DNA from: Thermothelomyces thermophilus ATCC 42464
Lineage: Eukaryota > Ascomycota > Sordariomycetes > Sordariales > Chaetomiaceae
Length of the DNA stretch: 64,000 nucleotides
Assembly: GCF_000226095.1 (NCBI RefSeq)
Contig: NC_016478.1
Location: forward strand, 1-64,000
Direction of reading: 5' to 3'
The first letter of the stretch is position 1. Every line of letters starts with the position of its first letter. The notes beneath the pieces were generated by a model, which saw only the letters and a list, made by a program, of their open reading frames with translations, searched no databases and had not been told where the DNA came from. Positions 23,019 through 34,580 of the stretch are shown here, one piece after another. Both the position numbers and the translations under genes were made by a program.

Positions 23019-23300
23019 TTGCGATCCGGCTCGAGACAACGGTGGTGTTTCCATTGGCCCAACACCCCGTCAGGGGGTTGTTGACCATGATGCCGTCCCA
23101 TACGATACCAGCCCATCCCACCGTGTTAGGTGCGGCGATCTGGAGCAAGACATCAAAGTCGCCCTCTGTCGTCTGGGATGGCGATGCGGTAAGCGATGTT
23201 TTCGGGGCTCACCCACTCGGAATAGCATATGGCGGTGGTATTGTCGCAATAATTACTTTGTCGTCGAAACTTCGGCTGTCTGGGAAACAGGTACGCGGAT
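23019..23300 (-). pseudogene. Remnant of an AA8-type (cellobiose dehydrogenase-like) cytochrome domain gene
   Basis: On the minus strand the sequence reads YCDNTTAICYSEW, then YRIAIP. After a one-base frame change near 23175 it continues TTEGDFDVLLQIAAPNTVGW and AGIVWDGIMVNNPLTGCW, ending VVSSRIA at a good GTAAGC donor. This is the sequence style of fungal AA8 iron-reductase/DOMON cytochrome domains, which in cellobiose dehydrogenases pass electrons to LPMOs. The required frameshift, absence of a convincing start codon or signal peptide, and lack of a following exon before the copia LTR 170 bases away argue for a broken gene. Part may have been separated by the copia insertion, but no matching exon was recognised on the far side. 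Confidence 0.55.
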
Positions 23301-24660
23301 ACCAATAATTACTCCCCAAGGCTAAGGCCGTCGCAGCAAGATGGAGGGGCCCTATCCTCTAAGCCTAAGGGAAAAAAGGCAGATGCTCTTAGAAGGAAAA
23401 GACTATTTAACAGAAGGAGGGCGTCTAGCATTGAAGCTCGGTAGTTTATAGTAAATGTCTAGGAGGAGTTCAAAAAGAAACCTTGAGATAATATCTAGTA
23501 AAGCTTATAAGTGCCCGAAGCTACGCCCATTGCATCTCACCAAGTATTTTACCCGGGTCACATATAACTGGTCTTGAAGGCTTGCTACCTGCATCTCGGA
23601 CTCTGGGACGGCTGAAAGCGAGCTTTCTATCCCGGCTATGATGATGACCAACTCATCGCTTACTACCGGTGGCCCGGCCAAATCTCAATCGATGTCACGG
23701 TAGCTCTGGAGGGTATGCGGCACTGCCGACAAGCTACGTGCATGATGGACAATTCGTTGATGCGCGTATGATTTCGCGGTTGATAGGCTGATTATCGCTG
23801 ATTGAGCGCATTGTTGATAATTTCTGATGAGTGCCAGACCTTCGCTATCGGAATAGCGATTCGACAATAACGAGGTACAGATTGTATACACATGGGAGGG
23901 TGAAGGCACGTGTGGGGCCCGCGAGCTTATTATGCTTATAATTGCGGAATCATGCGGGTGGTGCCTTTAATATTAATTAGACTCTGCAGGGCATAGGAAC
24001 CTCGAGTAATTATTGCCGGTATTCTTCAACTTTTCCCTCCTCCTTCGAATCAGGTTGGACGGTTCGAGATCAAGCGAACAAGCGTCCTTTGCTGGCTATT
24101 CTACCATGTGTTGCTGGCTCAATCTTGGCATGCTAATTTCTTCTATTAGGTATTTAACTCTGTTATTCAAGCCACATTGACGTTTCCCTATGCCTCGTCG
24201 TTCCCTTTAGTTCACATTCTTACGATACATTGCGTGCGGGTAGATTCGCTGAGCGAGGAGCACCGTTGGTTGACCACCCTTTCGTAAAACAAGGCTTCTG
24301 GCTATCTAGGGTTGGCACCTTCAGGGGCCATGTCTACGTTCGGACTCTGCTATAAATCAAGCAACCAAACGAATATCTGTGGCAGGTCTGCTCCGTCCCC
24401 TTTACCGCGTAGTCTTGCAACGTAAATAGTCATCCTACTTCACTCGGAGGACAAAGGCTCAGTGCTTCGAGGTTTGAGAAGACCTGGCAAAGCGCCAAGA
24501 TCTTGGTAGCAGATGTTAAGTTTTTGTGTATGTACACAATGACCCTACGATACACAAGCTCAAAGGTTCGCGAACCTAGGAAAAGAAGGACACGAGGGCT
24601 CCACCAGAGAGAACTTGAGAGGGGTGGGGGTGGAGAGAAAGGGCCCGGTCAGGTTGCAGT
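23301..24660. other. Intergenic region between the AA8 remnant and the GH7 gene
   Basis: No supported gene. Short frames here (for example 23685-23909 minus) show no family features. GC content is intermediate. A fragment around 23630-23700 reads like degraded coding sequence but I cannot assign it. Confidence 0.4.
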
Positions 24661-26448
24661 TTAGACGTTGACAGTCGAGCCGATGGGGCCGAAGCGGATG
24701 TTGGACCAGATGACCTTGCTAATCATATTATTTCGTTAGCTTGAGCGATCTTTTTTTTTGCCCGACATTTTACGGTTTCGACTCACGCATTAGGGTACTG
24801 AGCCTCAACGTCGGCCGGGACGCCAGAGTCCTGAGGACACGGGCCACGGTCACCGCCAGGCTGGCCAGCCTTCTCAGGGGGGTAGCTCGAGTCGAGCCAG
24901 AGCATATTGGCGTAGTGCTGGAAGGAGAAAAGGTAAGCATCATGGACGCGGGACGTATATAACTAGTGGCAGTTGCGGGGAGAGAAGCGGGAAAAAAAAA
25001 GGGGGGGGGGGGGTTAGGTAACGTACATCATCCCAGATGGACATGACGAGGACCATGGGAGTGCTGAGGGCCGTGTTGATGGCATCGAAGCCGCCAACCT
25101 CCGAGAAGCGGTCACGGTCATCGAAGGCCTTGAACAGGGCACTGCACAGCTCAGGGGTGATAGCGGCGCTGTCCGCATCGATGCCCTCGACCTTGGGGCC
25201 GGGGATCTCAATCTTCTTGCCGTCCTGGACGAAGAACTGGGTGAGCTTGTTCTCCTCGAACTGGCTGACGACGCTGTTATTTGATTTGGTTAGCATCAAT
25301 CATTTGACTTCTTTTTTCTTTTTTTTTTTGGGGGGGGGGGGGAGGGGGCTTCAAGCACGGTGTACTCACGTGAACTTCTTGCTGGTATCGACCGTCAAGC
25401 CGGGACCGTAGAAGTCCTGGTTGCCCATGCGGTAGGGGTTGTAGTCGCAGCCGTTGGCATCGCAGTCACCAGCGAAGCGGTCCTCGGAGTAGGTGCCACC
25501 GCAGTTGGTGGTCTCGCAGACGTGGTATTTAGGGTTCTCGCAACCGTGCGGGGTGAAAGCGAAAGCATACTTGTTCGACTCCCTGGTAAGAGAGGGTCAG
25601 CAACGACGGGAACCACTCGAGCTAATATACCATTGCTGCCCAGGCAACAAAACTTACCAGACGTCGATCTCAGCGCAGCACCCGCCATAAGGACCGACAC
25701 CGGCATTGGCATCGTTGGTGGACGGCTTCCAGCCCTCGATGTTGCCCTTGCCGCCGACGAACTTGAGGTCGCGTGCGCATTGGGCGTCGCAGTACTGTTT
25801 GGAGGAGGGTAGTTAGCAAAAGGGGACCGTCCGTTTTCGCAGCAGATAATAAGGGCACCCGTCTCGGGTCGTTGAACTTACCCCAGTGCCGAACTTAGCA
25901 CCGGCCGTGTTGGTCGGGTAGCTCGACACACCGCCATCCTCCTCCATGGCCACGAAGTAGAGGGCGCTGTTGAGGCCGCACTCGACGGCCGAGAGGTCGA
26001 CGTCGAAGGCCAGCTCGTTGCCCTTGAGGGTGAACATCTGGTACTTGTTCGCGCCGTTCATGAGGTAGAGGCGCGAGCCAATGTTGGTGCCGTACTCGTG
26101 CTTAGTGACGAAGGTGAGCGTCAGGGCATTGCCGCTGGTCGAGGCGCCATAGGTGCCCTGGTAGTCGGCACCCTCGAGCGCGCAATTCTCGGCGCAGTCG
26201 GTGGCAGAGCTGCAAGCGTTGGTCCACTGGTTGCCGTCGTAGCAGTTCTGCGCGTTCTCGTCGTGCACCCAGCGCCAGTTGGAGTCGATGACGACCTCGC
26301 CGTTGACCTGTTGGCAGGATCCCGGGGCCGTGCACTTGGACCAAGTGAGCCTGGGGTGAGTCTCGGTCTGCAGGTTACCCGCCTGCTGGGCCGTGGCCAG
26401 GCCCACCAGGGGCAGGGTCGCCGCGAGGTACTGGAGGTACTGCTTCAT
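24661..26448 (-). CDS. GH7 cellobiohydrolase without carbohydrate-binding module
   Basis: Six exons on the minus strand (26448-25882, 25794-25658, 25582-25370, 25273-25027, 24917-24787, 24718-24661) give 450 residues with all phases closing. It is a secreted cellobiohydrolase that releases cellobiose processively from cellulose chain ends. The signal peptide ends near [19 protein letters not shown] and [18 protein letters not shown] are classic GH7 N-terminal blocks. The catalytic signature E-I-D-V-W-E, split by intron 2, places the nucleophile at Glu231, Asp233 and the acid/base at Glu236 (precursor numbering). [15 protein letters not shown] is also diagnostic. The protein stops after [14 protein letters not shown], so the linker and CBM1 of Cel7A-type enzymes are absent, as in the shorter CBH1 paralogues of Chaetomiaceae. 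Introns 3 and 4 each contain adjoining A/T and G homopolymer runs. Confidence 0.95.
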
Positions 26449-26544
26449 CTTGACTGCGACTGCGAGAGAGCAACAGACTTCTGAGGAATTGGAGGCTGGT
26501 TGAGCGGTGGGAGAATGCACCTGTCCAAGGCGCCGCCTCATTTG

Positions 26545-26554
26545 CCTTTTTATA
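26545..26554 (-). promoter_or_regulatory. TATA box of the GH7 gene
   Basis: The minus strand reads TATAAAAAGG about 100 bases upstream of the ATG at 26448, a strong match to the core-promoter TATA box at normal spacing. Highly expressed cellulase genes commonly carry one. Confidence 0.6.
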
Positions 26555-26559
26555 TTATC

Positions 26560-28610
26560 ATGAGTCTCTGCCAAAGATTCGGAAGACTGCTGTCCAGATC
26601 CGGAACCTGCCTGTCGGGGGCAGTGGAAAACTGAGCCGACTTTCCATACCACTTGTCCCTTGACTTGGAATTGATCAGCCAACGGTTAATCCGATTTCGT
26701 CGCGGTATCGTGCACCGAGAGTCTTGGCCGGACCGCCCCAGACTGGGCGACGCCAGCGGGAATAGATTGGGGCGTCAGTAGAAATCTGGGGTACGCGCCC
26801 CGTTCGCGGCCAGGGCAGGGGGGGAGGGGGTGGTAGGGGAGGAGAGACTCGTCCAGGGTGTCGCTGTGTTGCTTGAACGCATTGAGATATCACGGTCCAT
26901 CGGCTGTGGTTGGCGGCTCAGTACTCCGTACCCGGCGTCAGACCGCGATCATTTCTCTTCCGGGTCGTGATCTGCACGCCCAGCACGGAGACTGGAGCCC
27001 CGCGGTTGTACCGCCGTCCACAAGCGGTCCCGCCGCCGCGTGGAGGAGAAACTCTGTTGGAAGGGAAGGGTAATTTAATTGTTTGTTGCTAATCAATAAA
27101 ATCGGGCCCCTCCCCGAGCAATGTTGTTGATGCCGCTGCCCTAGCAATGCCGGGCAGGGCCCAGCACGGCCCCATTGGCGGGTGCTGAGACTCTAACGGG
27201 CGAGGCGCCGGCAGATGGTGCCGTAGATGCTTCTTGGCATCCCCTCCTGGGTTGCATCCTGGATGTCCTGCTCCCGGGACACGGGGTGTGGTGTTTGTTG
27301 GCACGGCCCCAGATGCGTTTTCCGGTGCTCTGACACCCCTTCTTCCCCTCCCGCTCCCCCCCCCCCCTTTTTGGCTCGGTCGCCACCCCCAACAATTGTT
27401 CTCTTCCATGGCCGGGCTGGGATGGCTGTCCGCGCCTCCTCATGAAACGTGACGCCGCTGGAATTTATCCCAGAGATTAACCAAACGGAAGAGTCGGCTC
27501 CGATTCGTGGAGAGCCAACGCCGGCACGTCTCGGCGTTGTCTTCTCATCCGCATCTCTGGGCGACTTCCTCGCTGGAGTTCTCCAGCTGTCAACCGAAAT
27601 GTCTTTTGCCAAGCGTCAGGTTGTCGGGTCGCCTCTCGGTCAGGTGTTGCCAACCCGAGGCAGATACGAAGATAGATGCATAGGTAATAATCATACACGA
27701 CGCTAGATCTGTGGCCATCATCCTTCCGCGGGCTAGCCCGGATCTCGCATTCGGTGGTAGCATCAAACACGCTGTTTGGTTTTTATTAAACTTGATTATG
27801 CGTCGATAAATCGATGGGTGTAGTTCAATCTCAGATCTCTCCCTCCTGTTGATCAACCTTCCAGGCGTGACTCAACCGGTCTCCCTCAGCTCCTATGATT
27901 ACTTATCCGTGAGGATTTGAAAGAACTAACTCCCGCGTTCATAGCCACCAGAACTGACTGATCTGACGGGATTCGGAGCCTGATTCCATGACAAACATGG
28001 ACGCGAGTTTGACTCGGTCGAGGTTTCCGCGGTTCAACCTGCTCGGGGCCCGGTTTCGTGAGCCGAATACTTGATATAAGGGAAAACCCAAATGTCGATG
28101 ATTCCGATCAAAGGAACTTGCACTATTATATCGTCTCTGGAAAGGGTTAAAATCAACTTAGACAATGCTATCTTCAATGTGGCGAAGTTTCGCAAGGTTG
28201 CGAGACGTGGACAACGATTTCTCTATTACCGAAGCATAATTAAAAAACCTCTACCGAAATGTCTACCTAATTATTAGGACCTAGGTTGCCGGCAATGTCG
28301 CAATTGACAGATGGGAAACAAGAACAGTGAACAAGGGCCATCCAAAGCAAGGAAAGGAGCCTCTGACTCCGTATAGCGCCGCTTTCGGAAACCCCTTTTT
28401 CCCAAAAGAGAAGAATAAGAACAAGAACAACAAGTTCTTTGCGTTTAACAACCCTAGCTCCTCATATTCTACAACCCAATCTTCGCCTCTGCTCCCGCCC
28501 TGCCCCTAGAATCTGAGTGGCCGAAACGGTATATGGAGTATCAAGTAATTAAAGTGCAAGGGACTCTGCTGCCAGAGTCTCTCTCAGACTTCTCCGCACT
28601 CTGCTATTGG
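26560..28610. other. Intergenic region between the GH7 and GMC genes
   Basis: About 2 kb with no supported gene. It holds the GH7 upstream region (to about 27100) and the 3' flank of the GMC gene. Open frames at 27089-27856 and 28092-28509 lack family features and overlap on both strands. Homopurine and poly-C runs occur near 26818 and 27355. Activator or repressor sites were not mapped. Confidence 0.45.
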
Positions 28611-30675
28611 TCACCATTCTTCCGCGTCCTCCAAAACGCTCTCAGTTGCCTTCTCACTGAGCATAAATATCGGGAGAACAGGGAACGGACCGGGAACGCG
28701 AGGGAACGCGCTCGCATCGACGACTCGAAGACCTCGGACGCCACGGACTCTAAACTTAGAGTCCAGTACGGCCAGGGGGTCGCTGTCGGCGCCGATAGCA
28801 CATGTGCTTGTGGGATGGTGTCCAAAGATCTGATTCTTGATCCACTCCCGGTCGGCCTCGTCGTCGCAAGTGCCGTCCGCAGCCGGCGTTCCCGGGCAGG
28901 GCGGTTCAACCGGGATAATGGGCCCCAGCGGAGCAGGAACGTCAGCAAATGCACGGCGTGCCCACTTGACCGTGTCAAGCTCGGCGTTCAGATCGAGTTC
29001 AGTGCCTGCGTTGTCCTCTTCGAACAGGTGGAAGTTGATCTCGGGTGTGTCTCGGGGGTCGGCGCTCCTCAACAAGACGGTGCCCGATCGGCTCTGCGGG
29101 TTGATCTTGACCGTTGACAGCCCAAACGTGTTTGGGGGGTCGGCCGGTACCGAGTCAGTGGGCGGCCAAAACCCGCGCAGAGCAAAGGTACCGCCAACCA
29201 AGAAAAAGTCGCGCTCGTCGTAGGCAGCATGAGCGCTCTTGCGGAAGATGCTGTCCAAGGGAGGTCCTACCGTGTAGGGCCCTCGTCCCTGCTTCCAGAG
29301 TTCTACGCAGGGGTCGCCCGGCGCCCCGTAAGTGCACGTCGGAGCGTCCGGATCGGGTGCGGGCTGCTGGAAGTCCCGGGCAGCGTGTCCCACAACAGGC
29401 ACCTCGTAATTGTCCTGCAGGTTCGCGCCAACTCCGGGGAGGTCGACAACCACATCGATGTCGAACTGGGCAAGCTCCGACGCGGGCCCGATGCCAGAGA
29501 GCTTAAGCAGCTGTGGCGAGTTGAAAGTGCCACCGGAGAGGATCACCTCCTTGCGCGCATACGCACGCCCGGTGGTTCCCTGGTTAGAAGCTGTGTGGCG
29601 GGGGTCTGCGCTATATACACTCTGCCCTTGAAGAAACTCGACGCCGTTCGCCCTAGGCTTCTTCTGCGGGTCGTCTACATCGGCGAAGAGCACCTTGGTG
29701 GCCAACGTTTCGAGCTGGACAGTGAGCTGGTACTGCTTCTGCCCATCCGGACCCACCGCCCTGGCGGTCTCGAGGATATAGTCGCGGGAACTGAAGCGTC
29801 TCCATGCTGCGTCCGCGTGCAGTGGGCTGCCGAAAATGCCCTCGGTCTGGTCGCGCTCCGGAATAGGACCGTTGGGGTCTGCGAGCACATTGGTGGCGAT
29901 GTCGCTTGGGCTCTGGCCAAGGTGCCCAGAGATGGCTCCGAGGACGGCTAGAAGATCGTTCTGACCAGCCCAGGAGGTCTCGGTGCTCATAATCGTGTCG
30001 AGGTAGCCGTTGAATCCGTGACCTGGAGCCCCAGGGGTCAGGTAATGGTTCTTCTCGATGCGCTCAAAAATCTCTCGCATATGTTCTGGGCTGCAACTCT
30101 GGTCAATGGCAAGGAAGAAGAAGTGTAGAAAACAGAAGTGCCGTTTTCGTTTTTTTTTTTTTTCGTCCTTACCTCCATGTTGTGTCACCAGTCAAGTCAA
30201 CAATGTTTTGCCAATCACTCTCGCTAGGGTAGATCGTCGACATAGCATTGACGGCAGAGCTTCCCCCCAGAGTACCGCCGCGAGGATAATAGATCCCCAG
30301 CAGGGTCGAATTAGGGGGCGGGTCCCGGCCGACATAGAACGAGCCATCGGGACGGCGCCAGGTCAGATGGTTGTGCTGCAAGTTCCGCGTCTCGTTTGCA
30401 AAGTTGAAGGCGAAGAAGTCCCAGCGCAGAGTGGGATCGGTGTAAGCAACCCCAAACAATGAGACAATCTCAGAATTGGTGTTGTTGCTTTGATCACTCC
30501 CCGCCTCGAGCAGCAAGACAGAATAACCCGCCCGTGCTAGGTTGCTTGCGAGAGGCCCTCCTCCAGGTCCACTGCCGACGACGATGTAATCGTAATACTT
30601 GTCGTCGCTCTCGCTGCCTGCACAGCCCTTGTGCGCCAGAACCCCGAGCCCGATCAAAAGCCACCTGAACATCAT
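28611..30675 (-). CDS. Secreted GMC oxidoreductase (AA3-like, FAD-dependent)
   Basis: Exons 30675-30173 and 30090-28611 with an 82-bp intron encode 660 residues. The acceptor TTGCAG ending at 30091 is preferred over an AG thirteen bases upstream because only it joins TGDTTW to SPEHMREIF in frame. A signal peptide (about residues 1-20) precedes the FAD dinucleotide-binding motif VVGSGPGGG (Gly34, Gly36, Gly39) and the GMC signature YPRGGTLGGSSAVN. The second GMC signature GGTFNSPQLLKLSGIGP follows. The C-terminal active-site histidine is in GHHPTSTCAIG and the flavin-contact end in PIFMLSEKATESVL. GMC enzymes oxidise alcohols or sugars and reduce oxygen or quinones. The substrate is not deducible. 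Secretion would let it act with extracellular LPMOs, but that is inference. The intron contains a 14-T run. Confidence 0.92.
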
Positions 30676-31568
30676 TTTGAAAATTGGGACACTGCGGTGA
30701 GGTGCAGCCTGTGTTTAACTTTGGTGTCCATGAAGTTTGCCTATATTATTACCTGTTGAGGCTCGCTGGGAGTCTCTCTCTCTTATCAGCCTCGTTCGTA
30801 TTTCTACGCAACTTGACTAATCCCGTATTTCAAGGGACTATTGAGCAACCCCTGGTAGCGTACGACTTTGCCAAAGCTGCGATGCTGCGTTGAACCAGGA
30901 TTCAGTTTCCGGACTATTCCATCTCGAGTTCTCGAAGCCGCTGTTGCATGGTTCGCGGCTGCACGTTGAACAATCCGTCGCAGCCCCGCTACGGCAACGC
31001 TTCCGAGAAGACAAGGTATTGGGTAAACGTTCCATGGGTGCTCTGCAGTTGGCAAGCCACAATGCACCTCATTCCCATGCCCACGACGCCATAAGGCGCC
31101 CGGCACTTACACTTGTCTCGATAGCTACCTACAGAATACAATTGCTCATCTATAACTAGGTGTCTTACATCTAACCCTTTATTGCCTATTAACCGAGGTA
31201 TTCTACTTGAGGAACATGATATTAACCATTCCACATCTGATGTGGCCACAAGCCATACGCTCTGTCCAGTCAAACAATCGGGAAGACCGTAACCAGTATT
31301 ACAAAAGCTATAGACCTGATAATTAGCCGAAGAGTACAAATCTTAAATACTATTTTCGTCGGCACAAGCAAGGGAATGTGATCCCTCATCGGTGTTTCTA
31401 TAATTTAGTTATGTAAAGGCAGAATAGGTTGTTTTGGAGGGCTTCTTACAGGCTGTGACTTAATTATTGTAATTATAAGCACATGTGAATGGAAGAGTTA
31501 TTCCCATCGTGGACTATCCTGTTCAGGATGCCCGTGAAAGCAGAAAATGGTCTCGTCCTGCGAGACCC
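30676..31568. other. Intergenic region between the GMC and MFS genes
   Basis: No supported gene. Contains the GMC promoter and the 3' flank of the minus-strand MFS gene. Overlapping frames at 30804-31339 look like chance. Confidence 0.45.
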
Positions 31569-33506
31569 TTAAACAGCTACAGCGGCGAAATTAAGCCTTG
31601 TCCATTTGCTAAAGAGGCAAATGACAAGGCCAAGACCAGCACCGCCAATCGAGATGGCGAGTGCAGCCTTGATGCCTGCCATGTATGCAATCACGATGCC
31701 GGGCACTTGATTGTCAGAGAAGACCATCCGTATCATGGTAGCTCCTGTAGCGACGACTTTGGCTGGGTCAACATCCGGCGCGGTAATCGGCAAGGTGTGA
31801 ACCAAGCGATTGACAAAGGCAGCCTGGGCAGCTGTCACGAAGGCGGAACCGCCGATACACTGGAAGACTGTTTATCGAGATAGGCCGCCGAAGCCCCTCC
31901 ACGGTCAGAAAATATATAGACAAGGAAGGGCGAATGAGAGGATTGAAGCAATGACTCACAGAGGACCATGGCAGTCACCGATGAGATGTCCTCGGGCTGC
32001 GCACTCGCTTGTCCGGCAATGATGGGAATCTGGAACGCAAGGCCCCAACCGATGCCGGCAAGTAGCTGGTATCCAACCCACTTGCCTACGCCGGTGTCAA
32101 TGTCCAGAGTGTAGAGAAGCCCCGCCGCGATGACGGCAAGCACGGCACCGCCGACTTCGATAGGAACAGCAAGGCCAGTGGCGCTGATGAGCATGCCGGA
32201 CGTGATCATACAGATCGTCGTGGCGATGATGAGGGGGAGATTGTAGACGCCCGACATGGTGGGTCTGGCGTTGCCAATACTCTGGAAGTAAATTGGGATG
32301 TAGTAGATGACGAGGTAGTAGGACCCGACGAAGATGCAGGCGAACAGACAACTGATACAGATGGCTCGCTGTCTGAGCAAGCGGGGAACGATGACGGCTC
32401 GCTCGCCCTGGAAGTGCTCCCAGAGGATGAAAGCTACTGTTATTAGCACGAAGCCCACGAGCAGGCCGATAACCACGCTGCTGTTCCACGGCGCAGTCTG
32501 GCCGCCGTATTGAAGGGAGAGCATGAAGGCGACGATGGCACCCATTACCAGGACCACGCCAACGGGATCCATCTGGAGAAGTTTCTCCCTCCACGGAGCG
32601 GCGACGGGCTGCGCGGCGCTAGGGGTCCGAAAGAAGCAGACTATTATGAGGGCGGACAGGCCGCCGATGGGGAGGTTGATCCAGAAGCACCAGCGCCAAG
32701 TGACCTTGTCGGCAAAGACCCCGCCAATGAGCGGCCCTACGACGCAGGCAACGCCAAAAGACATGCCCACAAATCCCGTGTAGGTGGCGCGCTTGGCAGG
32801 CTCGGCGACAAAGGCGACGATGGTGTAGGCTCCGGTGCCGATCCCTGCCGCTCCGAGGCCGTTGACAGCACGCCCCACGATGAAGGCGGTAGAGTTTGGG
32901 GAAACGGCGCAGATGAGACTGCCGAGCTCAAAGACGGCGATGGCCGCCAGGAAGGTGGACTTTAGCGGAAAGTAGCGATATGCTTTGCCCCAGCACGACT
33001 GGAAGCCCCCGTCGGTCATCAAGAAGGCAGCACTGTACCACGACACTTTGTCTAGGCCGTGGAACTCATCGGTGATCTTGGGTATCGCGGTCGCGACAAT
33101 GGTCTGAGAAATAGTGCGGAGATCACGGTCAGTGGTCAGTGTCAGTAGAGACATGCCTCGCATCGCCGTACCAATCCGCGCAGCGACTAACCATATCCAG
33201 AGATGCAAGGAAGATGCCCATAATGAGCGCGAGAATGATGGATACAAGCCTGAAACCGGTGGGATATTCGGTCGTTTCGGCCTTGGCCGCCTGCTTCTCG
33301 TCCTCGGCTGCTGCGGCTGCATCGGGCGGCGAAAGCTCATCGCTAGCGAAGTTGCCGTTCTCCTTTTCGTCGGACGTCGACGGCGGGGCTATTAAATCAA
33401 GGGTTTCGGCAGGTGTCGAACTATTAGAATGTTCATTCTCAGCGACCAGAGGTCCGCCGGTTGCAGTGGTTCTGGCACCCGTCGGACGGCCTAGTTCAGT
33501 GCCCAT
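31569..33506 (-). CDS. MFS drug:H+ antiporter (DHA2-like, about 14 helices)
   Basis: Three exons (33506-33192, 33103-31960, 31867-31569) with introns of 88 and 92 bp give 585 residues. Intron 2 needs the acceptor AACAG at 31868. This restores VTAMVLFFQCIGGSAFVTAAQ across the join, as in related transporters. The N-terminal 75 residues are hydrophilic and acidic. Helix 1 ends GIFLASLDM, followed by TIVATAIPKITDEF and WYSAAFLMT, the motifs around helices 1-2 in fungal drug-efflux MFS proteins. GRAVNGLGAAGIGTG and FGVACVVGPLIGGVF match helix 4-5 motifs. The C-terminal extra helices suggest the 14-helix DHA2 type. It probably exports a toxic metabolite or drug at the plasma membrane. No biosynthetic cluster is visible beside it. 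Confidence 0.9.
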
Positions 33507-34211
33507 CGCAGCCCAACCAGCGTGACAACGTGGGTTTAGTGCCCTGGTTGAGCTTTGTGTAATTAGCAACAAAGGGAAGCGGTTGCCCAGCGAGGGAAGG
33601 AAGCTCCGAGACGAGGTGTGTTGGCGATAAACAGGATTCACTTTGAGAACAACTCAAGTCACAGAACGAACAAAAAATGGTACATAGGTGGATTTACGTT
33701 TGTTTATATTCTAGGGGGATTTTTCTAGCGAGTGGCCGAGAAATAACCAACCTATTTTGCTGCTCTTAGTGTGGATGAACGAGTTCATATCAGAATGATT
33801 CACGCTAGTTAGTTGTTACATACACCCCTCACTATTGCTTTTTAGACGCCCTATCCATGTTTCGCTTGTCGATAACTTGTCACTATGTTTCTAATTACTC
33901 ATTAGTCAACAGAGCCAGAGCAACTACTGTTCGAGTAAACTACAAGTTATAAGCTCAGCTGCCCCTGATAAACTGAAAGAACTCTATACTATCAGGAGCA
34001 GCTCTTATTAGGCTGGTATGTAATCAAGGAGTCGGTGTTAAGCGTTTAGATAATGGAAGCACTAAGTCACAAGACACCACCAACGCAGAATGCACAGAGG
34101 GATCTCCGTTCTGGGTCACCAGGTATGATCTGGTCGGTACGGCATGCACACCGCACCAGTGCTGCTCCCTCTGGTCACAAACTTTAGCGCAACATCCTTT
34201 TCCTTAAATCT
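33507..34211. other. MFS upstream region
   Basis: Promoter side of the MFS gene up to the TRIM element. No gene is supported. Confidence 0.45.
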
Positions 34212-34216
34212 GATAT

Positions 34217-34295
34217 TGCGAAACTGCAAAAGCGACGCCGCAATTGCTGCTTCTAGCAATTGCACCTAAGTAGGCCGTAGGTATTCATTCTGACA
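34217..34295 (-). repeat. TRIM LTR, left copy
   Basis: 79 bp, starting TGCGAAACTGC and ending ATTCTGACA on the plus strand. It differs from the right copy only at one C/T position in TTCTAGCAATTGC. Confidence 0.95.
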
Positions 34296-34469
34296 CACCC
34301 CCCAGATCGAGGAAAGAGGCTTGACTCGATCTGCCTCAATAGTACTCCTTTTTCGACCCAATGTACTCCCTTGGACGTGCCCCCTGCCTAGCACTCCTTC
34401 TTAGGACGTACCCACTTAGCACTCTACCTTTTTAGGATATACCCCTGGCTTAGTATTCCTAAAGTGCTC

Positions 34470-34567
34470 AATCTTGGTCTCGGAGTCTGATTCGAACCTG
34501 GGGCCTCTCTCGTGCAATCCTGGCTTATGTGCGCCGAGGAATTGCGGTGCTCAGACCGCTACGGCAA
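34470..34567 (-). other. tRNA-like segment inside the TRIM
   Basis: The minus strand contains an A-box-like stretch (TTGCCGTAGCGGTCTGAGC) and, about 60 bases on, a B-box-like GGTTCGAATC. The stems do not pair cleanly, so it is not a functional tRNA gene. It may be a captured tRNA or SINE promoter. Confidence 0.35.
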
Positions 34568-34580
34568 CCGGGCTCATAAC
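34568..34580 (-). other. TRIM primer-binding site (half-tRNA-Met type)
   Basis: Minus strand GTTATGAGCCCGG directly follows the element's 5' LTR. Its complement contains GGGCTCATAAC, the conserved anticodon stem-loop of eukaryotic initiator tRNA-Met. Priming by a cleaved 5' half of this tRNA is known for Drosophila copia; here it is inferred. Confidence 0.7.

Noticed and set aside
27089-27856. Gene between GH7 and GMC
   Set aside because: Several overlapping frames on both strands with Pro/Gly/Arg-rich chance content, no domains and no convincing splice pattern.
28533-29951. Plus-strand frames across the GMC gene
   Set aside because: Shadows of the minus-strand oxidoreductase, which has FAD-binding and both GMC signatures.
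31569-33506. Secondary-metabolite cluster around the MFS and GMC genes
   Set aside because: No polyketide synthase, peptide synthetase, terpene cyclase or cluster regulator is present in the window, so a transporter plus an oxidoreductase is not enough.
34470-34580. Functional tRNA gene on the minus strand
   Set aside because: A- and B-box-like motifs exist, but acceptor and T stems do not pair and the segment lies inside the TRIM.
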